NCBI RefSeq assembly: GCF_000764305.2
Contig: NW_025941719.1
Coordinates: 310,001-374,000, forward strand
DNA from: Hyalella azteca
Lineage: Eukaryota; Arthropoda; Malacostraca; Amphipoda; Hyalellidae
Direction of reading: 5' to 3'
DNA length: 64,000 nt
Position 1 is the first letter of the stretch, and each line of letters begins with the position of its first letter. A model generated the notes under the pieces. The model did not search any database, was not told where the DNA came from, and saw only the letters and a list, made by a program, of their open reading frames with translations. A program made the translations under genes and the position numbers. Shown here one piece after another: positions 24,001 through 35,009 of this stretch.

Positions 24001-26783
24001 CTGACCTAGCCCCTTCATTCAGTGTTAAACCAGCTTTTGTTTGGGAAAGTGCTAGCTAGTGTGTTGTGTGGTGCGGCAATCGGTCCCTAAAGAAGCAGTG
24101 ATCAGTTCAAAACGCCATAAGACCAGGTTCTTTTATATAAACTATAGAATTGCACTATGGCGGGTTTGATCCCAGCTCTGTGTGCCAGTTTCTGGCCAGA
24201 ATTGACCAGGAGTCAGGGCAGTTAAGCAAAGAAAATTTGAAGCAGTGAATTGCATGTTCAAGCCTGCAACATGCTGTGGATGTTCTGCAATCTTAAGATT
24301 CTGCAACAGGCCTACAGCCTAATAAATACTGAAACTGCCATATATTATTATATTATCTTTGACCATGAAAGCTCATTTATGACCTTCAAACTCATTTACA
24401 AAGTCATGGGCTTGCATGTGTTACCCAGTACCTAAATCTCTAATTTTACATTAGAAACAGCAACAATAAAATTTTTCTTCACTTAAGTGGCAACTGAACA
24501 TGTGATCATGCAGTCTGACATGACTGCAACTATGAAATCTCCAACAAAACGTTTTAAGTTGACTTGTCAATAAAAGGTTGTTATCACAATATTGTGCAGG
24601 ATATTTTGGCAGGAGCGCTGAAGAAATGTGGAAGTTGAAAATTGTATGAAAAAATATGTTTGTGAAGTGTGAACTGCAATGTTTCATTGTCAATCAATGC
24701 AAAAATGTGTGAGATTATAGCTGAGACATTTAATACATACTGAAATTATAATGTTATAGCCACAATATTTCAGAAAACAGTAGGACTTTTCCCAACTAGA
24801 GTCTAAAAGCATGGCAATTTTTGCCTTAGTCATGGATAGTTTCTGCTTGATTTACTAGTCGGGAATCAGGATAATCAAATAATAGTTTGACTGATCATCT
24901 TTGACTGATCTTTGACATTTGACTGAATAGTTTGAAAATCTTACTTATTGTTAAATGTCATTCCAATATTTTTAGGTAATACCCTAAAAAAAATTCCATA
25001 GTGGAATTCTATCATGGGAGATCCTTTTGGTGGTCCGCCTTTTCATTGCGGTCTAAAGCCGACCACCTGGACCTGTCACTGCCTCAGTCTAAGCCCAGAT
25101 CACTTACATTCCCTGCTCAGAATGAACAATGCGACCCTGTGGGCTTTTTGCTACTCCCTATAGAAATGTGTGAAGTTTTGAAATCTTTAAATAAAAAAGT
25201 AAAGATTAGAACTATGAAATTTCTTAGTTACTTCTGTTGGTTCCAAAATGCCATCAATTAATTAGAAAATTACCATGACTTTTTTCAGCCATTTTTTCCC
25301 ATTCCAGCTCCCTTCCCCAAGTTTGATCCTTTGTTTCTCTTTCACCTCGTAACTTGACGTTAGAACTTTGACGTTAGAACTTTGACATTTGAATGCTGAC
25401 AATACTGTCAGTATCACAATCTCAATTAATCACAATATCATTCTAAAAAAATATATAATACAATATCACAATCAAATACATTAGGTACTTTTGTCCACAA
25501 TGAACACTACCTTGAAACAGATTGCCTTGTTCAAAAATGGGCAGGACAGCATTGGCAGCAAGCTGTTTCAATAGCTGCGGCAGCTTGCTTGGTTGTAAAA
25601 AATTTATGTTTCTGCATGGATGCTTTCATGGCCCATCTGACACAAAGCCCCCATTAAGCCCCAAGCTAGGATTTTGCAGATTGAATTTTTGAAAATCAAT
25701 GAAGGCTAAGCTTCAATTGTATTTTTATCAATGGTCATGTAGCATCAATCTTCTAAGCAACATAAAGTATAATCCAACATAAAGTGCACGAGTCATCCTG
25801 TTTTTGCCATAGATGACAGGATTTGTTATTACCCTTCTGTTCTGCAGGAATGAATGTCTCGTTATTAGCCATGTGTTCCCATAGTTGTTTACCATCATAT
25901 GTGCTATTTATGTGTAAAAATCTAATGGTTACTATCTATAGAAGGCTTCAATTGGAATTTATATAAATATGAAGTCCACATGTAATTGGCTGCAAAATCA
26001 GTTCATTAACATGTACTGAGTAAATTAGAAAATTAACCATTAATACTTAAATTGCCCTCAATCACTAGAATAACTGGCTTCTTCATAATGCTTGAGGCTA
26101 ATTGGTTCTATTGGTAACGTTGTAACTAATTAATTTCACTCCATTCACTCAATTATTTTTTTTTCATTGTTTAGAGTACCTCTTTGCAAAGTGACTGTTG
26201 TCACTTTGCAAATCCAATGCAAGCTAATTTACTGAACAGAGAATTATTGCAGCCTTCCTACTGGAATCATTTATACCTAGTCTATGTGCAATTTCAGCTT
26301 CAGGTTGGTTCGCTCTTGAATGATTCTAACATCACATAACCTTTTTAGAGCCAGTGCTTTGATTTTGTTTGTGTAAACATTTTAAGTAGGCCCTAATTTC
26401 TGAATGCATGTGCAGGGATGATCAAATTTTGTGCCATAGATCACTTTGGTGAAAACAATTGTATCCTTTTTTAAACTATGAACTCAAAAAATAAAGTCTG
26501 GCTTATTTGTATCTTGAGGCAATCACATTGTAGTGTCAATTTTTTTTTTTGGATGCACACAAGAGGACTGTATTGTGAGGCTTTTACTAATTTGATTAAG
26601 TATTAGTATTAATTATTACTAGTAAAGTAAATGAATAAAATTAAGCATACTTAATTTGATTAAGTATGCTCCATTTTGGCGTTACCCATTTTCAGCAAAT
26701 TTACTCACCTTGATTTCCTTTTACAGAAGCTGTATCATCATGTGAAGCATGAATTTGGGTCATTCAACGAGGATGCAGAATGA
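15016..26783 (+). CDS. QCR9: Cytochrome b-c1 complex subunit 9 (UQCR10/QCR9 family)
   Basis: A small single-pass subunit of mitochondrial complex III (ubiquinol-cytochrome c reductase), in the inner membrane. Two coding exons: 15016-15156, ending in GGG before donor GTAAGT, and 26727-26783, after acceptor ttttacag. Joined in phase 0 they give 65 residues, against 63 in the human protein. Residues about 4-15 (VQKIYHGMFKKT) are the basic N-terminal matrix segment; about 16-33 (SSFLAVIVIGAFAAEALT) form the membrane span; ANYLWESNNQG then KLYHHVKHEFG match the family's conserved C-terminal part. I chose the ATG at 15016 because homology starts there; an in-frame ATG at 14995 would add seven residues. 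The intron is 11,570 bp and carries at least six transposon-derived elements. Confidence 0.93.
15332..15945. mobile_element. TA-flanked MITE, copy 1 (mariner-like)
   Basis: A 614-bp element with perfect 24-bp terminal inverted repeats: the left end starts GGGTAAACGCGGTATATT and the right end finishes AATATACCGCGTTTACCC. Both ends are flanked by TA, the duplication typical of Tc1/mariner transposons. I find no transposase. It lies in the QCR9 intron, and copy 2 is 535 bp downstream. Confidence 0.9.
16480..16958. mobile_element. TA-flanked MITE, copy 2 (same family)
   Basis: A 479-bp sister of the element at 15332, with the same 24-bp inverted ends, TA on both sides, and shared subterminal blocks (cgtaggtaattccgtcacc on the left; gaaggcaacagaacttacgt towards the right). 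It lacks part of the interior of copy 1, so the copies differ by internal deletion or rearrangement. Confidence 0.9.
17057..17286. mobile_element. hAT-type MITE with 8-bp target duplication
   Basis: A 230-bp element whose ends are CAGTGGTTCCCAAA and its inverse TTTGGGAACCACTG, a classic hAT terminal pattern. The flanks tgctaaac (17049-17056) and ttctaaac (17287-17294) match at 7 of 8 bases, as expected for an 8-bp hAT target duplication. The interior is G-rich with no transposase. A 72-codon frame inside it is not a gene. Confidence 0.88.
18118..20391. mobile_element. TA-flanked non-autonomous element, split by a nested element
   Basis: The left end CCGTCAAACGGGGTAATAAG is mirrored on the right by ccttattaccctgtttgacgg, with one mismatch, and TA flanks both ends. 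A related copy lies in opposite orientation at about 33660-34790 and lacks the internal insertion, which shows that 19094-20069 was inserted later. No transposase frame is visible. It lies in the QCR9 intron. Confidence 0.82.
19094..20069. mobile_element. Palindromic TA-flanked element nested in the 18118-20391 element
   Basis: A 976-bp insertion with ends CCGTAAAATGGGG and CCCCATTTATGG flanked by TA. Its interior is a long inverted repeat: about 19361-19550 pairs with about 19634-19831 around an 80-base loop, both arms carrying the G/C block ggggcggcgcccccc or its mirror. Further ggtcaa/ttgacc and ggggtaac words recur through the element. RNA from it could fold into a hairpin with arms near 190 bp. 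Confidence 0.8.
21050..21500. repeat. Dispersed repeat family B, copy 1
   Basis: It aligns by eye with 24990-25480: both begin tggaattct, share gaga-tcctt-tggtggtc, continue with ctc-tagaaat-tgtg-agttttgaaat and end in a block with gttagaactttcttg or gttagaactttgac followed by tcacaatc. Both copies have the same orientation. No coding capacity is seen. Confidence 0.65.
21691..22265. repeat. Local tandem duplication, first unit carrying a MITE
   Basis: Unit 1 (about 21691-22048) and unit 2 (about 22049-22265) share atatcttactgcaccaca, atatgttgctggaacact, agagactgtgcctaaacag and gtctaacatactaaac in the same order. Unit 1 is longer because of a roughly 155-bp insertion, listed separately. Confidence 0.82.
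21788..21940. mobile_element. Small MITE inside duplication unit 1
   Basis: The insert begins gggccatactttc and ends gaaagtatgggacc, a roughly 14-bp imperfect inverted terminal repeat. The corresponding place in unit 2 reads straight from cctaaacag into aatacaatatt, so unit 2 preserves an empty site. Exact ends and target duplication are uncertain by a few bases. Confidence 0.7.
24465..24695 (+). repeat. Dispersed repeat family A, copy 1
   Basis: Shared landmarks across copies: cttca(c)tta-tggcaactgaac, atgcagtctga, caacaaaacgtttta, caggatattttggc and a closing block with aatttttca or its variant. Copies lie here, at about 33180-33430 (same orientation), about 42960-43260 (opposite) and around 50680-53010 (opposite, interrupted). 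Upstream of several copies a further shared block contains ttttatggatttgc and attccatttctt. Confidence 0.7.
24990..25480. repeat. Dispersed repeat family B, copy 2
   Basis: Second copy of the family at 21050-21500, in the same orientation and diverged. A short direct duplication of gttagaactttgac occurs in its 3' part (about 25361-25385). The 86-codon open frame here is a by-product of the repeat. Confidence 0.65.
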
Positions 26784-26943
26784 GGAACCTTTCAACTCCT
26801 TTTGGACCTGCTGCTGCAGCATCACCACAGCAGTGGATGTACTGTGCTGGCATGGAAGTCTACACACTTTTTTTAACCATGTAAAAATATTACAACTTGG
26901 GATTTTTTGTTAGTTCAGTTTTCTTGTTTTAGTCTGCTTGTAG

Positions 26944-26949
26944 AATAAA
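26944..26949 (+). terminator. Poly(A) signal of QCR9
   Basis: AATAAA 161 nt after the QCR9 stop codon, the first canonical hexamer downstream. Confidence 0.6.
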
Positions 26950-27581
26950 TTCCTGTTCACTATCTTCAAGCTAGAAGCCTATACAATTTTCATATTGATT
27001 TGAATCTATGGGTATATATACACTTTTCTCCTAAACCATAAAATGCAATCAATTTTTTTTTATTTAAATAAAATATGTAATTAAATATGTCATTCACCTC
27101 ATTTTGGCACACACATGAATCATCCATATTATTTTGTTTCTGTATATAGCCATCGTGTTGGTTTCGATTGCCTAATACAGATTTTATGACGTCTTGTCTA
27201 TAATTAACCTATTGAAATATATTCCATTCTTGTGCACCTGATCTGTTATGTTGAACAACTTGGTTATGCAACACTCGTTGTAAATTATGATGGTCATATA
27301 CACCGCCTGATTGATGGCTCAGAATTTGATATTCTGCACGTTTTTTTAAATACCCTAACGTAGAATTCTTGCCTGTGGGATGGAAATATCAGGTTTCAAC
27401 TTGAGCGATTCGTTGCCAAGGCAAATAGGATGACGTGTGTCGGTGTGTTGGATTGTAACACAGGCTAGTACCCTTCAGACCCGGTGAACGTTGTTATCTC
27501 TAGGGTATGCTGGACTAATGAAAGTGCTTCTCATGCAAGGGCGGCAGCGCTCAATGCTAGTCAAAGCCGAATATGTGGCGT

Positions 27582-28111
27582 CGCGGCCGTGATTCCAAAT
27601 TCAGTGAGCGTGGAATATCTCGCAAAATACTGAACGTAGCTCGATGAAACTTGGTACACATAATCATTAGAGCCTAACGGTGATGTTTAGCTCGTGACAA
27701 TTTTTCAAAATTCGCCTTCATTCCTGAGTTATATGAATATACGTGGTGAAAATTGCAGTGAGCGTGACATTTCTTCTAAAGTACTGTACAGATTTGAGTT
27801 AAATTTTGAATATAAATTTCTCAATACCCGACGGTGATGTTTAGCTCTTGATATTTTTTTCACTTTTGCCTTCGTTCGCGAGTATTTTTCACTTTTGTCT
27901 CATTCGTGATTTTAACAGCGATATGTGTTGAAATTCACAGTGAGCGTACGATTTATTCATATAACTCAGGAATGAAGGCGAATTTTGAAAAATTGTCACG
28001 AGCTAAACATCACCGTTAGGCTCTAATGATTATGTGTACCAAGTTTCATAAAGCTACGTTCAGTATTTTGCGAGATATTCCACGCTCACTGAATTTGGAA
28101 TCACGGCCGCG
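27582..28111. mobile_element. Foldback element with 159-bp inverted arms
   Basis: The left arm (about 27582-27740, starting cgcggccgtgattcc) is repeated in inverse, almost without change, at about 27953-28111 (ending ggaatcacggccgcg). The central 212 bases contain further gtgagcgt words and an internal diverged repeat of ggtgatgtttagctc. No open frame of note. The near identity of the arms suggests recent origin or gene conversion. Target duplications are not obvious, so the superfamily is unknown. Confidence 0.85.
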
Positions 28112-29239
28112 AGACCGGCCGTGAGAGAGGCCGCGTTTTTGTCCGAGACGTTCAACAGTGTAAGTCGGGTTAATCCATATTGCCCAAGGCCGAGAGAAAA
28201 AATGCAAAATTTATAAACCAACTGTAAAACGAAGGTGGACAAACGTGTTTCTGGGCGAAATCTAAGTAGAAAATTTACAGGAATAGTACTTCCCAATTCA
28301 ATCATGAGAAGTTGCAAATTTTTTTTCCGGTTTTCAGATCTCTTTGAATTGATGTGATATATGAAAACGAAAACTAGCCGTCGTGTTAGGGCTTTTCAAT
28401 TAAATTGATGTAACACTGCAATTTGAAATACACATCTTTAGATGATTTGAAATGATTATATGAGGTATAATTGTTGTATGGAAATAAATTGTTTGACATT
28501 CCTAATTAGGGGGAAATGGACACTTAATTTTTTTAAGAAGTTGCTATGATTATGCTTTTTACAATGTACAAAAAAAAAATACAATCCTACTGTGGGATTT
28601 TTCCAAAATTTCTAAACTTTTTAATCATGAATCAAAATTAGTTTTGACGACGGATTTCATTCCGAGGTACCGACAAAATACGGAATTCGTCAGCTGCAAT
28701 AGCACCTGCCGATATCGCGTGACTGAAGTCAGAAGATTTCATGTTGCTTATTAATTAAGTCCACAAAAAAAAAAAAAAACACGAAAAGAAGAAGTCAGAC
28801 GGATTTATATCAAAATTACCTGGGGCGTGACAACTGTAGGGTAGGAGTGGACTCAGTGGAGACCGACACAAATTGCTAATTTTGAAATGTTTTATAATAG
28901 GTTTTGCTTTTTAGGGTGTTTTTTTTCTTCAATTGTGTTAAAATATAGTTTTACTTACACTTTCTTTTCTTTGTTATGTGGTTATTTTACTTATTTAAAT
29001 GCCTAATTTTTATTATCAGCAAAGATCACTGTTACTATAATGAAATTATTGGGAAAAGAAATATTAATTATTATAGCCTACTACTCTGTTCAGACTAATT
29101 CAGTCTGTTGTCCTAGTCTGCCACTCTGCCTCTGCACTTGATTTTCTCAGCTAGGCCTATTATTTTCCTGTACCCTTAAGGCTTAAATTAATTTGAAATA
29201 TTGTACAATTTTTTGAAAGACTGATTTGTATTCTGTGAT
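28112..29239. other. Intergenic, no supported gene
   Basis: AT-rich sequence between the foldback element and the TTAA-flanked element. A poly(A) run at about 28766-28780 may be the tail of an old insertion. I see nothing coding. Confidence 0.45.
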
Positions 29240-29243
29240 TTAA

Positions 29244-30380
29244 CCCTTTACGCCCTGGCGTGACGAATTCGTCACACCAGGGCAGGGACTAGGCTACTAG
29301 CTAGCTACCTTTTGGGCTTTTCCAAGAATTTCACGTTTTCTGTCATTTTTTCAAAAAATTCACAGGAATAAAAAAAGTCTTAGATTTATTTCTTGCATAT
29401 GTGTACCAAGTTTCAAAGTTATCTGTCAGTAAATAACTGAAATATAATTTCCAATTCCCAATGGCAATGTCCAATTTCTTATGGAAATTCTATTTCGGTT
29501 ATTTACTAACAGATAACTTTGAAACTTGGTAGTTGGTACACATATGTAAAAGATAAATCTAAGACTTTTTTGTTTGTAGGAATTTTTCAAAAAAAGTGAA
29601 AGAAAATGTGAAATTCTTAGAAAACCACCAAAAAGGGGGTACTGTAGAAATCTATCTCCTCCTATGATTTTCAAGCTACAACATCGAGACGCATATCATT
29701 CGGTGCGTAAGGACCATATCTATCGATTGGTCCTTGCTGTTTTTCGAAATTCTAATTTTTGTGGGTGGGGTGGGCATTTTTAAAAAAAAATTATTTCTCC
29801 CCCCACCCTTTTGAATTTCCCCTTGCCTTTTTTCAAAATATTTTCAAAACTTCAACAAAATTGAAAAAAAGCTTTGACCAATCTCTAGATCTTTTATTTG
29901 CGAATCGAACGGTATATTACTCATTGCTGTAGCTTAAAAACTCTGGGAGGAAATAGGTTTGCAGTGACAATAAGAGTGAATGTTCAGTAGAGCGCGACAA
30001 AGTCCCGAGCGCCTCGAAATAGGCAATCAAGGTGACATGGATGCAAGACTAGACATTACTGGAGCTGAAATTCAGTCAAGGATAGTGGGAACAACTGCAT
30101 GAGCACCATCCCACACGACAGCAGCCGGGTAACTAAAGATCAGCATCTTCAGGTTGCATATTTATGTGCCCAGCCAGTAATTTTTGCCTATATTAAATGT
30201 GAAAGAACTCCCCCACCCCTAACACTTTCACGAACTGTCGTCACTCGTCAAGGCATAAATCAACGTACAGAGATGATTTTGGTACCATTGGATAGGTCAG
30301 AATGTCAGCTTCGAAGTGAGACTTAAAACCGAAAAAGTGAATTTTACGATTTTTGTCCCAGAAATTCAGGGCGTAAAGGG
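29244..30380. mobile_element. piggyBac-type non-autonomous element, copy 1
   Basis: The ends CCCTTTACGCCCTG and CAGGGCGTAAAGGG are inverted and flanked on both sides by TTAA (29240-29243, 30381-30384), the piggyBac target duplication. Just inside one end is a 16-bp perfect palindrome, GTGACGAATTCGTCAC (29260-29275). An internal hairpin pairs about 29324-29458 with about 29480-29620. No transposase is present. A full sister copy in opposite orientation is at 45467-46569 and a broken one at 31690-32958. Confidence 0.88.
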
Positions 30381-30515
30381 TTAAGTAGTGGCCTGTGCCC
30401 TGTGGCATGACTGGTTGACTGCACAAGTGTCTGATTTGCCAACACTGATATCATTTTCATATTCATATACCTACCTAAATTTTTTTAACAAAATTTGAAA
30501 ACTACAGAGGAATAG

Positions 30516-30640
30516 GGTAAATGCGGTATATTCCGACATCGTGGGTTGTGGGACGTACCGTAGGTAATTCTGACACTTCTTGACTTTTTTCCTTTACAAT
30601 AAATAAAGTTTACAATAAGCTTTTTCTTAGTTCCATCATC
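30516..30640. mobile_element. Truncated third copy of the GGGTAAACG MITE family
   Basis: It begins gggtaaatgcggtatatt after a TA and continues with cgtaggtaattctgacac, matching the left end of the elements at 15332 and 16480. A 20-bp segment is partly duplicated near the end. No right terminus follows; the sequence passes into other repeats. Confidence 0.7.
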
Positions 30641-30739
30641 CAGGGAAGGTATTGTTATGGAGTCATCACTCCATAACAATGGAGTGATGACGTTATTGGC
30701 GCATATCAATAAATAAATAAACATATCAATAACGTTATT

Positions 30740-31528
30740 GGGGCACACGCCCAGCATACGTCTGCATCTGGCTTGTCTCAACGTACGTCTGCATCTGGGT
30801 GATCTGGCTTGTCCCGACGTACCGTACGTCCGCATCTGGCTTGCCTTGGCATACATCCGCATCTGGGTGATCTGGCTTGTCCCGACGTACGTCCTCATCT
30901 GGTTTTGAGCATTTTAGTGCATACTAATGCGTTTTAGGGCGATTTAGGGCCTTCTAATGCTATCTAGTGCGTTGTATTACGATCTAGTGCCTTTTAATGC
31001 GATCTAGTGCGTTCTATTACGAACTTTATTATATTATTAACAACATGGTTCATTTTAACAACATTATATTATTAACAACATGGCACATTATAACAACATA
31101 ACACATCATAACATAGCACAGTATAACAACATACCACATTATAACATTGCGCAGTATAACAACATAACACATCATAACATAGCACAGTACCACAACACAG
31201 CACAGTATAACAACATAACATAACACATCATAACATAGCACGGCATAACAACATACCACATTATAACATTGCACAGTATAACAACATAACACATAATAAC
31301 ATTGCACAGTATAACAACAAAGCATAACACATCATAACATAGCACAGTATAACAACATAACATAACACATCATAACATAGCACAGTATAACAACATAACA
31401 TAACACATCATAACACAGCACAGTATAACAACATAACATAACACATCATAGCATAGCACAGTATAACAACATAACACATTATAACATTGCACAGTATAAC
31501 AACATAACATAACACATCATAGCATAGA
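30740..31528. repeat. Compound satellite block, copy 1
   Basis: Three different tandem arrays in fixed order: (i) about 30740-30900, units with cgtccgcatctggcttgtc; (ii) about 30930-31020, a few 20-bp units of gatctagtgcgttctattac; (iii) about 31040-31528, 30-38-bp units with cataacacatcataacat and agcacagtataacaa. The same three arrays, in the same order and orientation, recur at 48078-49345 with different copy numbers. Long Cys/Tyr/Val-rich frames on the minus strand come from array (iii) and are not genes. Confidence 0.85.
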
Positions 31529-31579
31529 AAATAGTGCATTTAGTGAATTTTCTCAAAAAACGCAGTATTGTGCTCGCCA

Positions 31580-31608
31580 TGTCTGTCTGTCTGTCTGTCT
31601 GTCCGTCC
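31580..31608. repeat. TGTC microsatellite
   Basis: About seven tgtc units grading into tccg, directly after compound satellite block 1. Confidence 0.9.
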
Positions 31609-31689
31609 GTGACCTCAAGTTTTTGTCAACAAGAAAATGGGCTCTCTGTCACTCACTGCAGTGAGTACTGAATTATATTTTTTCAAATT

Positions 31690-32958
31690 ACGACAGCAGC
31701 AGGGTAACTAAAGATCAGCATCTTTAGACCGTCTATTTATGTGCCCGGCCGGTAATTTTTGCCTATCTTAAATGTGAAAGAATTCCCCCACCCCTAACCC
31801 TTTCGCTATTGCTGGGGGTAATCTTAGGGCAGACCAAGCTCATGTGTTTCAGCTCACAATTATATACTTTTCTATTTCATTCATTTATTTTAACTTAGTA
31901 CAAACTTGGTTATTATTTATCATCTTTCATGCTTATCAAGCTATGCTAATAGTATTTCATGCATTTGTGTCTAATGTTGCCCTATGTGTTTTTTTTTCTT
32001 GTTTCAGGTATTGAATGACCCCATAAACCTAAATTAATGCATGCAAACTAAACTTATCTTGAGTTAGCAGAATGTTCTGAAACTCACGCTGCCATTACCA
32101 GTTGGTGAGTTGGCTGTTTAGTCTGCACTTTAATTATCAATTATTTAATTATCAATTATTTAATTATCAATCATGTCTAATGTACATATTTTAGGCTGAT
32201 TGTTTTATGCATTTTGGTTCTTATTCATTCTATTGTCATTTATTATTAATGTTCTTTTCATATCTGTCAGTTTGATTAATTTTTAGTGCAATGCTTGTGT
32301 TGCAATAATTACTTTAATTGTTATCTCAAATCGTTTTTGCATTTGCATTTGCCCTTGACTGTTTTAACTCTATAATATATTGTTTAATTCACTCCTATTT
32401 TGTTGTTCATGTTTAAAGTCAAATTAACTTCACTAAATTCCCTCACATAGCAAATAAATTATTATGTCTCTTATTGCATGTATATTTATGTTCATTTGTT
32501 TGTTTCAGTTGCTGTGTGTATCACTTCACCCATAGTTTCATATTCCATAGTTTCATATACCATAGTTTCATGTTTACAGTCTTAAGGTTTGAACGGTTAT
32601 CGATTTGGTTTTGATTATGAGTTTTGGCAAATTTTTCTTATTGTATAAAATTTTAACATATTGGCTTTTCTTTCAATAAATGAGAATAAATACTGAAATA
32701 AAAGCAAATCCCTAAGTAATTCATTAATTCCTGTTTTCTGTGATGAGCACTATAAGAGTAATTTTCAGTAAGTGAACGAGTTTGTTCCACCCGCTAGTGC
32801 GCCCGGTTACATTGTGATCAGTCATCAAGGCATAAATCAATGTACAGAGATGATTTTGGTACCTCTGAATAGGTCAGAATGTCAGCTTTAAGGTGAGACT
32901 AAAAACCGGAAAAGAGAAATTTGCCATTTTTAACCTAGAAAATCAGGCAGTAAAGGGT
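31690..32958. mobile_element. piggyBac-type element, copy 3 (truncated and interrupted)
   Basis: 31690-31805 matches the interior of the 29244-30380 element (gtaactaaagatcagcatct, tttttgcctat, aattcccccacccctaac). 32819-32954 matches its 3' part and ends gtaaagggttaa with the TTAA. About 1 kb of unrelated AT-rich DNA (31806-32818) separates the two, presumably a later insertion. The 5' end is missing next to the satellite block. Confidence 0.75.
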
Positions 32959-33179
32959 TAAAAAATTGTGGTTTGCACTACACCAACATGTCATTTCATA
33001 AAATTTTCAAGTCTTGCTGAGCTGAGACTGGATTTTTTGAGCCATGGTTTTATGGATTTGCCAGCCATCACCTGTGATTCCATTTCTTCCAGCCGTGAAT
33101 TCCATATCTTGGCCATGAAGAGCCATTTATGAGCTGTGAACTTATTTACAAAGTCCTGTGGAAGTGTGGCTCCAAATCT

Positions 33180-33430
33180 CTAATTTTACCTTAAACAGCA
33201 AAATTAATATTTGTTTTTACTTCAATGGCAACTGAACACGTGATAATGCAGTCTGATTGCTCTGACGTGACTACAACTATGCAATTGTCAACAAAACGTT
33301 TTAGGTTGACTTGTTACCATTACATTTGGCAGGATATTTTGGTGGGACTGTTATTGTACTGTGGATTGCGAAAGTTGAAAAAATGTTAAATAACATGTTT
33401 GTAAACCACAATTTTTCAATCAAACGTTTT
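33180..33430 (+). repeat. Dispersed repeat family A, copy 2
   Basis: Same landmark order as 24465-24695 (tggcaactgaacacgtgat, atgcagtctgat, caacaaaacgttttaggttg, ggcaggatattttgg). The upstream block 33050-33170 also matches sequence near 20950-21000 and 24360-24420, so the full repeat unit is longer than this core. Confidence 0.7.
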
Positions 33431-33659
33431 TGAATTTGAAAGTAAAAGGCCTGGACAAGGTTTGGTTTCAAGTCCATACTCCATAGGAGCCTAAATTTTA
33501 ACCTAAAATAGGTAAAATATTAAAAATTTATGTTTCTGCACGGATTTCAATGTTGTTAACATTTAGAAACCTAAAAGTATCTCTCATGCAAGCACTACTG
33601 TCTAAATCAATTTAATTTGGATATAATCCACTTAAAAACTGAGCAATCCAACTTGAATT

Positions 33660-34790
33660 GCTGAATTACCCCTTATGGGGTAATCTGGGACACTTGGAAT
33701 GAAATTTAATTTTAAAATGTTTGAAGCATGCGCCATGCAGAGTGTACTCATCTATTACTGACAGTACTCTGAAGTCCTCCTGTTCCTTTGTAGATGATGC
33801 AGATGTAGAATAAATGACATTTTCTATGATTTTTACTTGTTTTTCATTTATTGATACGATATTACCATCCAAAATCCATACATTACCATATTATTCATGT
33901 GATACGGTATTACTGTATCCATGAACATGGAGCTTTTATAACAACCTTGTCCACTGCAAGTCTGCATGCTTCATATCAGCAGCTGTATAGCATTAATTTG
34001 CTCTATCTGTAAGCTTACAGGTTGGCTTGTAATTTCACACCATTTTAATTCAGTCAACTGAATTCTCTATAAAAAAAAGGATAGTAACCTTCCTGAAAGG
34101 ATAACCTTCCCCTTCCTGAAACAGAAAGGAATATTTTAGTGGCAACCATCATATTTTTCAGATAAATAAATCATAGTTTAGGTTAATTTCTTTGCATTCT
34201 ATGTTGCCCAGTGCACAATTCTATCTATGACATTGACATTCTAGGTAGGTACCTATGCACAATTTTGTGATGATGGATGATTAAGTGAAATTTTTTTTGC
34301 TGAGCAAGGTAAATGTAATCAAAATTTTTTGTCATTAATTGATTTTTTCTTTAACTGGAGTCTTTGCTAATTGAGGTCCTAATGTAAATGCGTTTTCAGG
34401 GGTGTCCCTTATTCTTGCGGAAATGGTCACCATTTTGTTTGTGAGATACGCAAACTCCGTCTATCACGTTTTTACGCCAACACCTGTGTGCAACTTTTAT
34501 GTAAGTGAAATTTTTTAATACTGAGCAATAAGCATATTTTTTTTTTTTTGCTACAGACCTCAGCAGTGTTACTTTTTAAAAATCTCACTTTTCACACTTT
34601 TTCAGTGATTTTTTTTAGTGATGTGATGTAAATGTATGATTTCTTAGCTTGCTTATAATATCTAGATCATAAAAATGTTGAAATTTAAGTTTTCAACATT
34701 TTTATTAGTTTAGCTGCTACAACATTTCTACAAAATGTGGGACAACTGTCCAAATTTACCCTGCCCATCCCTTATTATCCTGTTTGACAG
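33660..34790. mobile_element. Second copy of the CCGTCAAACGGGG element, reverse orientation
   Basis: It ends cttattatcctgtttgaca before TA (34791-34792), the inverse of the left end at 18118. Shared interior includes gtgtcccttatt, cacctgtgtgcaacttttat and ttgtaatttcacaccatttta in inverse. The stretch around 33795-33815 (gatgatgcagatgtagaata) is continuous here but split by the nested insertion in the 18118 copy. The 33660 end is diverged, so that boundary is approximate. Confidence 0.7.
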
Positions 34791-35009
34791 TACCTTAGAC
34801 GGGAGACACAATTTTAAAATCAATTCCTGACACTGATGTTATTTTACTGTCATCAATTAATGTTTTATCATTCAAAATTGTATTCAATTTTTGATTCTAT
34901 TGGAATTTTTATCTATGTTTTGTTTGTTCTGTTTCAGAATTTTGATCAATTTCCTTCACCCTCATCTCTCCCTGCTCTTAGTCTCATCCTTTTTTGCTTG
35001 AAGGTCAAA

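Noticed and set aside
24150..24210. Possible tRNA or SINE B-box (gggtttgatccc)
   Set aside because: No matching A-box or cloverleaf arms could be formed around it.
31050..31363. Minus-strand frames rich in Cys, Tyr and Val
   Set aside because: They are translations of the cataacacat satellite array, open in overlapping frames.
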